Source: Chryseobacterium camelliae (GTDB taxonomy: Bacteria > Bacteroidota > Bacteroidia > Flavobacteriales > Weeksellaceae). Taken from it: a stretch of 64,000 nt of DNA. This document shows, in pieces, positions 16,446 to 24,228 of the stretch (the stretch's first letter is position 1; the number at the start of each line of letters is the position of its first letter). Both the position numbers and the translations under genes were made by a program. The stretch covers positions 1,364,001 to 1,428,000 of the forward strand of contig NZ_CP022986.1 in NCBI RefSeq assembly GCF_002770595.1, written 5' to 3'. The notes below the pieces were generated by a model, which did no database searches, had not been told where the DNA came from, and was given only the letters and a program-made list of their open reading frames with translations.

Positions 16446-16616
16446 TCGCTTATTCATCACAGGAACCGGTTCTGCTTAACGCAGATGAAAAGGGAATCGT
16501 GTGCAAATCACGAACTGTCGCGCAACTGTAAGTACCTTAAATCTTTATTGATGATCCACTGTGCAGAAGCATGGGAAGGAAATAAAGACGGTATGAGTCA
16601 GGAGACCTGCCTTTCC
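16446..16616 (+). ncRNA. Cobalamin riboswitch
   Basis: The conserved core is easy to read. AAAAGGGAAT at 16488-16497 is followed by GTGCAAATCACGAACTGT and then CGCGCAACTGTAAG. After a variable arm comes the B12 box AGTCAGGAGACCTGCC at 16596-16611. These blocks in this order match the cobalamin (AdoCbl/MeCbl) class. It is preceded by its own promoter box. The first annotated gene downstream is an acyl-CoA thioesterase at 16742, not the usual TonB-dependent cobalamin receptor, cobalamin synthesis gene or B12-related enzyme. A 9-bp hairpin at 16669-16689 between them could act as the expression platform. Confidence 0.9.
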
Positions 16617-16657
16617 TCTATACAAAAAACTTTCGCGATCTGAAGTTGATTGATCTG

Positions 16658-16726
16658 ATGAATGCTTACGGGAACATCGTATGTTCCTGCTGTCATTATT
16701 CTGCTCAACGGCTCCATTCGCTTTAA
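16658..16726 (+). CDS. Possible Cys-rich 22-residue upstream peptide
   Basis: A short frame (MNAYGNIVCSCCHYSAQRL...) lies between the riboswitch B12 box and the thioesterase. It contains three Cys in four positions at residues 9-12, and its middle codons run through a hairpin (GGAACAT/ATGTTCC at 16671-16687). An alternative frame, 16662-16742, overlaps the thioesterase ATG as TAATG. Neither has a recognisable homologue. Such an arrangement could act as an attenuating leader peptide, but a chance frame is equally possible. Confidence 0.3.
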   Translation: MNAYGNIVCSCCHYSAQRLHSL

Positions 16727-16741
16727 TATAACAATGCAATA

Positions 16742-17125
16742 ATGACAACAGAAGAAAGAATTGAAGCCTCGGAAACCAGAATTTTTAAAGCCGTTTTCCC
16801 TAATACCACCAATCATTATGATACCCTGTTCGGAGGGACCGCCATGCAGCTGATGGATGAAGTCGCCTTTATTACCGCTACCCGTTTTGCCCGGAAAAGG
16901 GTGGTTACGGTAAGCAGCGACAAGATCGACTTTAAAAAACCGATTCCTGCCGGGACCATTGTAGAGCTGATCGGTAAAGTAGCACACGTGGGAACCACCA
17001 GTATGAAGGTAAGTGTTGAGATCTACACGGAACAGATGTATTCTTATGAGCGTGAAAAAGCTATTGTCGGGGATTTCACTTTTGTATCCATTGATGAGTT
17101 CAAGAAACCAACTCCTATATTATAA
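16742..17125 (+). CDS. Acyl-CoA thioesterase (hotdog fold, YciA/BFIT type)
   Basis: This 127-residue single-hotdog thioesterase hydrolyses acyl-CoA to free acid and CoA. The family blocks are FPNTTNHYDTLFGGTAMQLMDEVAFITATRFARKRVVTVSSDKIDF, with the catalytic Asp in MDE, and GTIVELIGKVAHVGTTSMKV. The ATG at 16742 is the natural start, since the family begins shortly before the EARIFKAVFP-like segment. It is the first recognisable gene after the cobalamin riboswitch. A convergent terminator at 17136-17166 closes the unit, so the riboswitch appears to control only this gene. Confidence 0.92.
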   Translation: MTTEERIEASETRIFKAVFPNTTNHYDTLFGGTAMQLMDEVAFITATRFARKRVVTVSSDKIDFKKPIPAGTIVELIGKVAHVGTTSMKVSVEIYTEQMYSYEREKAIVGDFTFVSIDEFKKPTPIL

Positions 17126-17135
17126 ATACATCAGT

Positions 17136-17166
17136 GGCTTGCAGCGGCCTCCGGCCGCCGCAAGCC
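17136..17166. terminator. Bidirectional GC-rich terminator hairpin
   Basis: GGCTTGC-GCGGCC pairs with GGCCGC-GCAAGCC (14-base arms with one mismatch, loop TCC) and TTATTATTA follows. It separates the convergent thioesterase and HD genes. Confidence 0.8.
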
Positions 17167-17172
17167 TTATTA

Positions 17173-17769
17173 TTACAGCTCTTTGACAATCTTTTGATTG
17201 TCCAGGCATTTCGTCAGCAGCATCTCAAATGCCTCACCCATTTCATCGGAAGCCCTGCCAATGGCATGTTCAAGCATCTTCCTCACCTGCTTTTCCGTTA
17301 CGCCGGCTTCTGTCCAGCTCTTCCCTGATGTATGGGAGTTCAGGATGAACGGCATGATACGGTCTATGGCACAGGCGAAAATAGCATCCGGAGTCTGCTC
17401 TTCTTCAAACTCCAGCCAGAGGTTAAAAAATTCCGAGCGGATCGGTTCATCCAGGATCCCGAAAATATTTTTGGCAGACTGTTTTTCGCGCTCAAACTTC
17501 CCGACCATTGCCTGTTCATCAAACAAAAAGGTATCTCCGGCTTCAATTTCCACCAGGTCATGGATGGAAAGCATCCTGATCACCCGCAGAAGGTCGATAT
17601 CCGCACTGCATTTCGCGTACGGATAAAGGATCTGGGCAAGGATGATGATCTGCCAGGAATGTTCGGCCGTATTTTCCCGCCGGGTATCATCAGCATTATA
17701 ATTTCTTCTCTGTACATTTTTCAAAGCGTCTACGGCTAAGATGAAATTTATTTCCTTTTGTATTTTCAT
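17173..17769 (-). CDS. HD-domain phosphohydrolase (YfbR/HDDC2-like 5'-deoxynucleotidase)
   Basis: This protein of about 198 residues has the HD-domain metal ligands in order: RRENTAEHSW (first His), then SIHDLVEIEAGD (the HD pair), and a later Asp in FACAIDRIMPF. Together they match the YfbR/HDDC2 5'-deoxyribonucleotidases. I start at the ATG at 17769 (MKIQKEINFILAVDAL): a TATTTTTG promoter box at 17774-17781 ends four bases before it and overlaps the upstream alternative start at 17787, which rules that one out. It probably acts in nucleotide salvage. Confidence 0.9.
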   Translation of the reverse strand: MKIQKEINFILAVDALKNVQRRNYNADDTRRENTAEHSWQIIILAQILYPYAKCSADIDLLRVIRMLSIHDLVEIEAGDTFLFDEQAMVGKFEREKQSAKNIFGILDEPIRSEFFNLWLEFEEEQTPDAIFACAIDRIMPFILNSHTSGKSWTEAGVTEKQVRKMLEHAIGRASDEMGEAFEMLLTKCLDNQKIVKEL

Positions 17770-17835
17770 ACTGCAAAAATAATTCATTTAAGGGTATCAT
17801 ATATATTCTTTACCTTTAGATAACAAATATTCAGT

Positions 17836-19175
17836 ATGCCTTCACCCTTCCACTACCCTACAGAAATTACCGGACTTGATAAATTATATTCTTTGTTAAA
17901 AGGGGTTAACCATCCGCTGGAAGTCATCAGCAGGAACCACCGGATTGCCGGCGACCATTACTTCATCAATGCTTCCTTTGCTGACAAAAAGTTCATCTTT
18001 ACCCAGGATCAGGAGTTTGTGGAGTACATCCTTAAAGAGAACCACAGGAATTATTTTAAATCTGAAATCCAGTCGGTTACCCTCAGGAAGTATCTGGGGA
18101 AGGGGCTGCTTACCAATAACGGAAAAGACTGGCTTCAGCAGCGAAGGCTCATACAGCCGGGATTCAGCAAAGCGAAGATCAGCAGCCTGGTTTCCATTAT
18201 GGAAGAGGAAATCGACCGGTCGCTGCTGCTGTTTAAAGGCCAGGAAGAAACCGACCTGTACCATTTTTTCCATCAACTGGCTTTTGATATCGTAGCCAAA
18301 ACTCTGTTCAGTTCTGATATCGACCAGGCTAAAGTCCATGAACTGGGCAGGATCATCACTGAAATCCAGGAAGTTTTCACCAGAGAAGTACGGCTTCCTT
18401 TTTACACCAAGGCCATGGATATCCTCGGGATTACCGGGAAGAACATCCGGAAAAGTGAACGGGCGAGAAAGATCATTCAGGAGATCCTGGATAAAAGGCG
18501 CGCATCCGGTGAAGAAAAGCACGATTTGCTTGATATGATGATCAATGCAAGGTATGAAGATACCCAGCTTCCCATGACCGATGAACAGCTGGTTGATGAA
18601 ATGCTTATCCTGTTTATCGCCGGACATGAAACGACAGCCAACGCATTAAGCTTTATCTTTTTGAGATCAGCAGGCATCCTGAGGCGGAACAGGCTTTAAG
18701 GAACGAAATTTCCGGGTTGGGTGAAGAGGTTTTCACTCCGGAATCCCTGATGAAAAAATCCTACACCGTCAATATCATTAAGGAAGCGATGCGGCTGCAT
18801 CCGCCGGCATGGGGCATTGACCGGGAAGCACTCGAGGACGACCATTTCAAAGACTATTCCTGGGGAAAAGGTACCCAGATCATCCTGTACATCAGCGGCC
18901 TGCATAGAAACCCTAAATACTGGGCAGATCCGGAAGCCTTTATTCCGGAACGTTTTGACGATGAGAATGCCCGGAACTTTGCCTATTATCCTTTCGGAGC
19001 CGGACCACGGCTGTGCATCGGGGAACATTTCGCCATGATGGAAATGGTGCTGATTGTCCGTAAATTTTATCAGCAGTTCAGCTTTATATCTTCTCACGAC
19101 CAGGTAGAAAAGAAGGCATTAGTCACGCTGAGACCGGTAAAGGTATCCGGAAAAATAGTAAAAAATCCCATCTAA
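17836..19175 (+). pseudogene. Cytochrome P450, split by a one-base frameshift
   Basis: Two consecutive frames together encode a normal P450 of about 446 residues, a heme monooxygenase. The first frame (17836-18699) ends in the I-helix AGHETTANALSF. The second holds the K-helix ExxR (KEAMR), the PERF segment and the heme-binding FGAGPRLCIG. In the spacing of P450BM3 the break is explained by loss of one T in the TTTTT at 18658-18662; adding it gives SFIFFEISRHPEAEQALRNEI without a gap. Everything else is intact and the codon use is normal, so this is either a very recent mutation or a homopolymer base-calling error. A TACCTTTA box lies at 17811-17818. Fatty-acid hydroxylation is a plausible role, not shown. 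Confidence 0.9.
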
Positions 19176-19297
19176 ATAATCCTTTTCGGCTCCCCCTCAA
19201 AATTCATTAAAAATTTATATTATTGATTATCAATCAATTAATATAAAATAAAATATTTTTTCACTACTTTGTATTGCATAATACCATTTTAATTACA

Positions 19298-19305
19298 TAT
19301 CTTTG
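19298..19305 (+). promoter_or_regulatory. TAnnTTTG promoter box of padR-pspC
   Basis: TATCTTTG, with a TTG about 21 bases upstream, precedes the PadR gene by 75 bases in a 205-base gap. The region between contains no other clear signal. Confidence 0.5.
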
Positions 19306-19380
19306 TAATGTAAAATCAGAGAAGGTTCAACTAGCTAGGAACCGGAGACTGAAAATATAACTCATTAAAACTTATTAAAA

Positions 19381-19710
19381 ATGAATACCGAAAATACCAA
19401 AGCGCAAATGCGGAAAGGGATTCTGGAATTCTGTATTTTGAGTCTCATCAACCACCGGGAAATGTATGTGTCTGATCTTATTGATGAACTGAAAAAAGGA
19501 AAACTGGATGTCGTGGAAGGAACCCTCTACCCTCTCCTGACCAGACTTAAAAACGGGGAATTCCTCTCCTATCGTTGGGAAGAATCTACCGGCGGCCCAC
19601 CCAGAAAGTATTACCAGATTACCGCAAAAGGGAAACTGTTTTTAGACGAGCTCCAGAATACCTGGAATGACCTCACCAACTCGGTTAACCAAATTACTCA
19701 AAACCATTAA
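19381..19710 (+). CDS. PadR-family transcriptional regulator
   Basis: This 109-residue winged-helix regulator has the PadR core: MRKGILEFCILSLI at the N-terminus, then EGTLYPLLTRLKNGEFLSYRWEESTGGPPRKYYQITAKGKLFLDEL, covering the recognition helix and wing. PadR proteins are usually repressors released by a small ligand or stress signal. It is followed after 11 bases by the PspC-domain gene, a very common pairing in Bacteroidota, and probably controls that operon. Confidence 0.93.
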   Translation: MNTENTKAQMRKGILEFCILSLINHREMYVSDLIDELKKGKLDVVEGTLYPLLTRLKNGEFLSYRWEESTGGPPRKYYQITAKGKLFLDELQNTWNDLTNSVNQITQNH

Positions 19711-19721
19711 AAAACAAAGCT

Positions 19722-21446
19722 ATGAACAAGACACTCTCAATAGGACTCGCAGGTTTTTCTTTCACCATAGAAGAGCATGCTTATATAAAACTCAGCGATT
19801 ATCTCAATGCACTCCGGAGCTCACTGGATGCTGAAGAAGCAGACGAGGTAATGCACGACATCGAAATCAGGATGGTTGAAATCTTCAGGGATTCCATGTC
19901 CAAACGCGAAGTAATCAACGATACAGACGTAGAAAGGGTGATTGCACAGATCGGGAGCCCTGAAAAAATCGAAGAGCAAGAAGAGGCTTACTATTCTGAA
20001 AAAAACACCAAGAAAACATATGCTCCGGGAACCGAGGCTACAGATAAAAAGCAGCTGTTCCGTGATCCGGAAAGACAGAAAATCGCCGGGGTATGCGCAG
20101 GTCTTGCCCATTATGTAGGAATGGATATTACAGCAATGAGAGCGATCTGGCTGGGGATTTTCATCCTGGGAATCTTTACGGCAGCGGTTTCCTCCACTCT
20201 GGTATTCTTACTGTATATTATTCTTTGGGCAGTCCTGCCCAAAGCAGAGACCGCCGCTGATTTCCTGAAAATGAAGGGAAAGCCAATGAATTTCGACAAT
20301 CTTAAGAATGAGTCCAACAAGCTGGTACAGTTTGCCAACGAGTCTACTCAGAGGGTCGGAGAGATTTATATCGAAAATAAGCCTTACATCAACAACGCCG
20401 GCAGCGGAGTGTGGAATGTGCTGAAATACATCATCGGCGGAATCTTTGTCATTATGGCTGTAGGAAGTATTGTAGGAACTTTCGTATTGTTTGGGCTTTT
20501 CGGGATCAATTCCAATTTCCCGGGAGCTAATGAGATGCGGTTTTATATGGATGACAATGGCCTGGATAAAGTCCTGGTAGCAATAATGGTTATCGGTTCC
20601 CTGATCCCGGCGATTATCTTCAGCCTGCTGAGCATCAGAATTTTCTCCCCAAAAACAAAACTGAAAAATATAGGCTGGGTGCTGGGCGCACTTTTCCTTA
20701 GTCTGATTGCATTAGGAAGCTATTTCGGTGTAAGTATGGCGAAAAGAGAAATGCTCTTCAAAGGACATAAGGAAGATACCGAAGAGATTGCCATCGATAC
20801 GAAGTCTGATACATTATACGTAGATGTTAAGCAGGTCACCATTCCTCAGAATTTCACAGCATACGATGATGATCTTTATTCCGACAAAGTATCAGTATAC
20901 AAAAAAGACTGGATCCACCTTGACGTGACAAGAAAAGCCGATGTTAAGGCGCCTTACCTGATCATCAAAAAAGAAGCTAAAGGATATAATTTACCATTGA
21001 ATGTAAGTATTCCGGTTGATGTAATAAACAACAGAATTATCCTTCCGAATTACATCAAATATCCTTACGACCACCGATTCAGAAGCTACAATATTGATTA
21101 TGAACTTGTACTTCCTTTAAAAACCGTAGTCATTCCGGCAAAAAATGACGAAATCAGTTTCGACGGAGACCTCAATGCAGACGGAATCAACGATAATGAC
21201 CAGGAAAGAGACGATAACGGAAATATCAGGATTGAAAAAAACAAGATTACCGTAAACGGATCTACCATCGAATACAATTCAGAAGATGAAGACAGCATCA
21301 TCATCAACGGTAAAAAAGTTCCTGAATCCGAAGCCAACAAAGTAATGGATTCCATCAAGACCAACATCAAGAAAAACTTCAAGAACGGAGATGTAGACAT
21401 CAAGGTAAATGAAGGGAAAAATGAAATTTCTATAAAAACCAAATAA
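19722..21446 (+). CDS. PspC domain-containing membrane protein
   Basis: This 574-residue protein starts with a soluble region of the kind found in PadR-linked proteins (about 1-100), then a PspC domain, FRDPERQKIAGVCAGLAHYVGMD at about 107-130 followed by two helices ending LLYIILWAVLPKAE. Three further membrane helices lie at about 235-345. The C-terminal extracytoplasmic part is beta-rich and ends in an Asp/Asn-rich segment (DLNADGINDNDQERDDNGN) that could bind calcium. It is cotranscribed with padR and is probably a membrane-stress sensor. Its exact role is unknown. Confidence 0.9.
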   Translation: MNKTLSIGLAGFSFTIEEHAYIKLSDYLNALRSSLDAEEADEVMHDIEIRMVEIFRDSMSKREVINDTDVERVIAQIGSPEKIEEQEEAYYSEKNTKKTYAPGTEATDKKQLFRDPERQKIAGVCAGLAHYVGMDITAMRAIWLGIFILGIFTAAVSSTLVFLLYIILWAVLPKAETAADFLKMKGKPMNFDNLKNESNKLVQFANESTQRVGEIYIENKPYINNAGSGVWNVLKYIIGGIFVIMAVGSIVGTFVLFGLFGINSNFPGANEMRFYMDDNGLDKVLVAIMVIGSLIPAIIFSLLSIRIFSPKTKLKNIGWVLGALFLSLIALGSYFGVSMAKREMLFKGHKEDTEEIAIDTKSDTLYVDVKQVTIPQNFTAYDDDLYSDKVSVYKKDWIHLDVTRKADVKAPYLIIKKEAKGYNLPLNVSIPVDVINNRIILPNYIKYPYDHRFRSYNIDYELVLPLKTVVIPAKNDEISFDGDLNADGINDNDQERDDNGNIRIEKNKITVNGSTIEYNSEDEDSIIINGKKVPESEANKVMDSIKTNIKKNFKNGDVDIKVNEGKNEISIKTK

Positions 21447-21545
21447 TAAACGGTAGAGAGTGGTTTGAAGGTGTGAATGGAAAGCAACCGTTTGAAATTC
21501 ACACCCTTCTTCTCTCAGAAAAATAAAAAAAATGCTGTTTTGATA

Positions 21546-21575
21546 TTGATATTTCACCAAATAGTTTTATCTTCG
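21546..21575 (+). promoter_or_regulatory. Promoter of the 20-residue peptide gene
   Basis: TTG at 21546-21548 and TATCTTCG at 21568-21575 are separated by 19 bases, the spacing of the Bacteroidota TTTG-N19-TAnnTTTG promoter, with one mismatch in the downstream box. The predicted start is near 21579, giving a 5' leader of about 34 bases that is A-rich just before the ATG. Confidence 0.6.
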
Positions 21576-21612
21576 TACAAAATTAATAATCCCAACAAAA
21601 AAAATAATCACA

Positions 21613-21675
21613 ATGGTACAGGTCGCATTAGAAATCGTTATAAAAGTCGTTGATTTCATCACCGGTTTGTTTTAA
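21613..21675 (+). CDS. 20-residue amphipathic peptide
   Basis: A very short frame encodes MVQVALEIVIKVVDFITGLF. Polar residues at 3, 7, 11, 14 and 18 recur every three to four positions while the rest is aliphatic or aromatic, so a helix would have one narrow polar face. This is the design of phenol-soluble modulins, and also of some type I toxin peptides. It has its own promoter (21546-21575), an A-rich leader right before ATG, and an intrinsic terminator 24 bases after the stop, so it looks like a complete small gene. I know of no named family. Function is not established; membrane-active or toxin roles are inference. Confidence 0.6.
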   Translation: MVQVALEIVIKVVDFITGLF

Positions 21676-21699
21676 GAAATAATATTTCAATATATTTGT

Positions 21700-21729
21700 A
21701 AAGTATAACCACTTTGGTTATACTTTTTT
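21700..21729 (+). terminator. Intrinsic terminator of the peptide gene
   Basis: An 11-bp stem (AAAGTATAACC and its complement, loop ACTTT) runs into a T tract. It ends the 20-residue peptide transcript just before the acyltransferase gene. Confidence 0.85.
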
Positions 21730-21746
21730 GCTTTAATGTAAGATCT

Positions 21747-22325
21747 ATGAAAACACTGATCGGCAAACTATTGCTGAAGCTTATGGGCTGGAAAGTCGTT
21801 CTGCAGGGCGATGTTAACGTACTCAACCGGTGCATCCTTGTTGTTGCTCCCCATACGCATAATATGGAGTACATCCTCGGCAACCTTGCCTACTGGTCCC
21901 TGAAAAAGCCCCTGAAAATCATTATTAAAGATGCCCATACCAAAGCATGGTACGGAAGCGCAGTGAGAGGACTGGGCGGAATAGGTATTGACAGGAGCCA
22001 GAAAAACGATCTGGTCAACTTCGTAGCCAAACAGTTTGAAAAAGATGATTTCAGCCTCGTGATTACACCTGAAGGAACGCGGAGCTGGGTACCGAAATGG
22101 AGGAAAGGGTTTTACCATATGGCACTGGCAGCCAAAGTTCCCATTGTTCTGGCAGCCGGAGATTTTAAGCGGAAAACCGTTTATCTGGGATACACCATCC
22201 CGTATGAAAGGATTGCTTCTGTTCCGTATGAAGAAATCATGGCAGAAATACAGGATTATTATATCAAGAATGACATCGGCCCGAAAGTTCCGGCCAACTG
22301 GAATCCGAATATTATGGGGAATTAG
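21747..22325 (+). CDS. 1-acyl-glycerol-3-phosphate acyltransferase-like protein
   Basis: This 192-residue membrane-associated acyltransferase probably acylates a lysophospholipid or related acceptor. The active-site block reads APHTHNMEY (HX4E, a variant of HX4D), and the second block is VITPEGTRS with the acyl-acceptor-binding EGTR. It is shorter than typical PlsC but matches a common small bacterial type. I start at the ATG at 21747 (MKTLIGKLLLKLMGWK); a start at 21714 would fall inside the terminator hairpin of the preceding gene. Confidence 0.88.
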   Translation: MKTLIGKLLLKLMGWKVVLQGDVNVLNRCILVVAPHTHNMEYILGNLAYWSLKKPLKIIIKDAHTKAWYGSAVRGLGGIGIDRSQKNDLVNFVAKQFEKDDFSLVITPEGTRSWVPKWRKGFYHMALAAKVPIVLAAGDFKRKTVYLGYTIPYERIASVPYEEIMAEIQDYYIKNDIGPKVPANWNPNIMGN

Positions 22326-22326
22326 G

Positions 22327-22379
22327 AGTTAGATGTAAGATTTCAGACATCAGATATCAGACTTCAGACATTAGATAGC
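22327..22379. repeat. Degenerate short-period repeat (copy 2)
   Basis: Near-tandem units resembling CAGACATCAGATATCAGACTT fill about 50 bases in the gap before the thioesterase gene. The same motif, in the other orientation, lies at 5570-5640, and another copy lies at 61210-61268. Confidence 0.6.
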
Positions 22380-22453
22380 TTATTAAAATTATAGTATAGT
22401 TGTAAACTAATTACCCATTACTCATTACTTTTAACAACTTAAATTACAAAACC

Positions 22454-22879
22454 ATGCAGGGCACCAAGGAAGAAATACTGGCATACATCAACGATTGGGG
22501 TGACGAAACATTTCCGAAAACGCTTGACATTAAGTTTACGGATATTGATCTTGAGAATGAGACCTTAACCGCAACAATGCCGGTTTTGCCGAGAATACAT
22601 CAGCCATTCGGAATTATGCACGGCGGGGCAAGCTGCGTGCTCGCTGAAACCCTGGGATCAAGCCTGTCCAATATTTTTATCGACGGCGATAAATACTATG
22701 GAGTAGGCACCAATATCAGCACCAATCATTTAAAAAGTAAAAAGGAAGGAATAGTTACAGGTTTTGTACGGTTCATCAGAAAAGGGAAATCGATGCACGT
22801 TTCAGAAATTGAGATCCGTGACGAAAAAGGCCAGCTGATCAGCCATACCACAATGACGAATGCCATTATCCACAAATAA
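22454..22879 (+). CDS. Hotdog thioesterase, probable DHNA-CoA thioesterase
   Basis: This 141-residue PaaI/YbdB-type thioesterase has the family block QPFGIMHGGASCVLAETLGS, with the catalytic acid in AET, and GVGTNISTNHLKS. It lies 14 bases upstream of an isochorismate synthase gene in the same operon, so the likely substrate is 1,4-dihydroxy-2-naphthoyl-CoA of menaquinone synthesis (MenI role). The fold is certain; the substrate is inferred from context. Confidence 0.85.
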   Translation: MQGTKEEILAYINDWGDETFPKTLDIKFTDIDLENETLTATMPVLPRIHQPFGIMHGGASCVLAETLGSSLSNIFIDGDKYYGVGTNISTNHLKSKKEGIVTGFVRFIRKGKSMHVSEIEIRDEKGQLISHTTMTNAIIHK

Positions 22880-22893
22880 ATCCTTCCTGATCC

Positions 22894-23865
22894 GTGGTCT
22901 ATTTTAAATTCCCCTTCGATGAACAGCTGTACTCAACCGATGAAGATCCGAATGAAAATCATATAAGCTTTCATCCTTTCAACAGTTCAGAGGGAGTCCG
23001 GTGTCCCGGAAAGCTGGTTCAGGTGAATACAGGAACCTTGAACAGCATACCGGATCTTTTTCAGCCATTGCCGGAAGAAGAGCAGGAATACCGGGAAGAA
23101 ACCCGGGAAGAATATATTGAAAACGTTCATCAGGTTATCCGGCTCATCAAAGAAAACAACCTGCCTAAACTGGTGTATTCCAGAAGAAAAATAGTTGGCG
23201 GATTCAGCGAAATTGATCTTCATGCCAGCTTCACCAATCTTTGCCAAGCCTACCCGAATGCTTTCAGGTACATCTTCAATAACGGCGGACATTCCTGGAT
23301 GGGCGCATTCTCTGAAGTTCTGGGGAAATTCAACAAGTCTACCCATGAATTTGAAACCATGAGCCTTGCAGGCACTCTTCCGGTTTCAGAAGAATGGACG
23401 GAAAAGGAAATCGAGGAACAGAAGCCGGTATCGGTTTATATTAAAAATATTCTGGACCGTTACTCCAACGAAGTAAGCATTTCAGCAACCTATGACCATA
23501 TTTCAGGCAATATCAAACATCTGAGAACGGATTTCAAGGCCAGGATAAAACCTGAAGACCTTGACCGGATCATAGCAGACCTCCACCCTACTCCTGCTGT
23601 TTGCGGAATTCCAAAGGACTTCTGTAAAGAACAGATTGAACGGACTGAAAAATATCCCCGCGAGCTCTACGCCGGGTATATCAGGATTGAAACTGGCGAA
23701 ACAGTACAGTACTATGTGAACCTGCGCTGTGCAAAACTGTTCAAAGACTCGGTTCATCTGTTTGTAGGCGGCGGTATTACCTCCCAGAGTTCTCCTGAAA
23801 AAGAATGGAGAGAAACAGAGCTCAAATCTGAAGCAATTTTAAAAAACCTGATCCTTTTATCATAA
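22894..23865 (+). CDS. menF: Isochorismate synthase (chorismate-binding enzyme)
   Basis: This 323-residue protein matches the chorismate-binding domain of MenF/EntC/DhbC, which isomerises chorismate to isochorismate, the first step of menaquinone synthesis. Key blocks are PKLVYSRRKIVGGF, FETMSLAGTLPVSEEW, LHPTPAVCGIPKDFC and ELYAGYIRIETGE. The final block FVGGGITSQSSPEKEWRETELKSE holds the Mg-binding Glu residues. The start is GTG at 22894, since no in-frame ATG upstream fits. The N-terminal extension is short compared with E. coli MenF, as is usual in Flavobacteriia. It is coupled to the putative MenI gene; menC lies apart at 47935. Confidence 0.9.
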   Translation: MVYFKFPFDEQLYSTDEDPNENHISFHPFNSSEGVRCPGKLVQVNTGTLNSIPDLFQPLPEEEQEYREETREEYIENVHQVIRLIKENNLPKLVYSRRKIVGGFSEIDLHASFTNLCQAYPNAFRYIFNNGGHSWMGAFSEVLGKFNKSTHEFETMSLAGTLPVSEEWTEKEIEEQKPVSVYIKNILDRYSNEVSISATYDHISGNIKHLRTDFKARIKPEDLDRIIADLHPTPAVCGIPKDFCKEQIERTEKYPRELYAGYIRIETGETVQYYVNLRCAKLFKDSVHLFVGGGITSQSSPEKEWRETELKSEAILKNLILLS

Positions 23866-23984
23866 TACTTTCACTGCATCAGGCTGGCTGTACGCTGTAA
23901 TGAATCAAATAGAATAATAGCTCGGACTAAGTCTTATTTTTTATCTCAATTCAAACTGACCGTCCAATAGAGGCCCATAAAAAA

Positions 23985-24007
23985 ACCTCTTTCAAAATGA
24001 AAGAGGT
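23985..24007. terminator. Bidirectional intrinsic terminator
   Basis: ACCTCTTTC and GAAAGAGGT form a 9-bp stem with loop AAAAT, flanked by an A-rich arm upstream. It lies between the convergent isochorismate synthase and MarC operons. Confidence 0.8.
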
Positions 24008-24028
24008 CTATATATAAAAATATTCCGA

Positions 24029-24223
24029 TTATTTCTTAACTCCTACTTTGCTCCAAGTATGTAACACGAAAAGCAAAATCAATCCGATCACTGCCGATGC
24101 AATGGAAAATACGAATTTTGAGTTGTCTTCGGATAACATATCCGATTGCCAGTCTAAAGCGTAGATGTTAATCGCTGTAAAAACAATGAACACTACCAAA
24201 AATACTTTATAAATCTTCTGCAT
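24029..24223 (-). CDS. Small two-helix membrane protein
   Basis: This 64-residue protein has two predicted membrane helices (about 5-22 and 38-57) separated by DWQSDMLSEDNSK, with a basic end GVKK. I do not recognise a family. It begins 5 bases after the stop of the marC-type gene and is surely cotranscribed with it, so it may be a companion of that membrane protein. A terminator follows 22 bases after its stop. Confidence 0.7.
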   Translation of the reverse strand: MQKIYKVFLVVFIVFTAINIYALDWQSDMLSEDNSKFVFSIASAVIGLILLFVLHTWSKVGVKK

Positions 24224-24228
24224 GATTT

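Noticed and set aside
16545..16987. Open frames on the minus strand over the riboswitch and thioesterase
   Set aside because: They lie antisense to the riboswitch core and the thioesterase and show no protein family features.
17896..18627. 243-residue open frame on the minus strand opposite the P450
   Set aside because: Antisense to a well-recognised P450 with no family match.
22327..22379. CRISPR array
   Set aside because: The units are short, degenerate and without unique spacers or cas genes.
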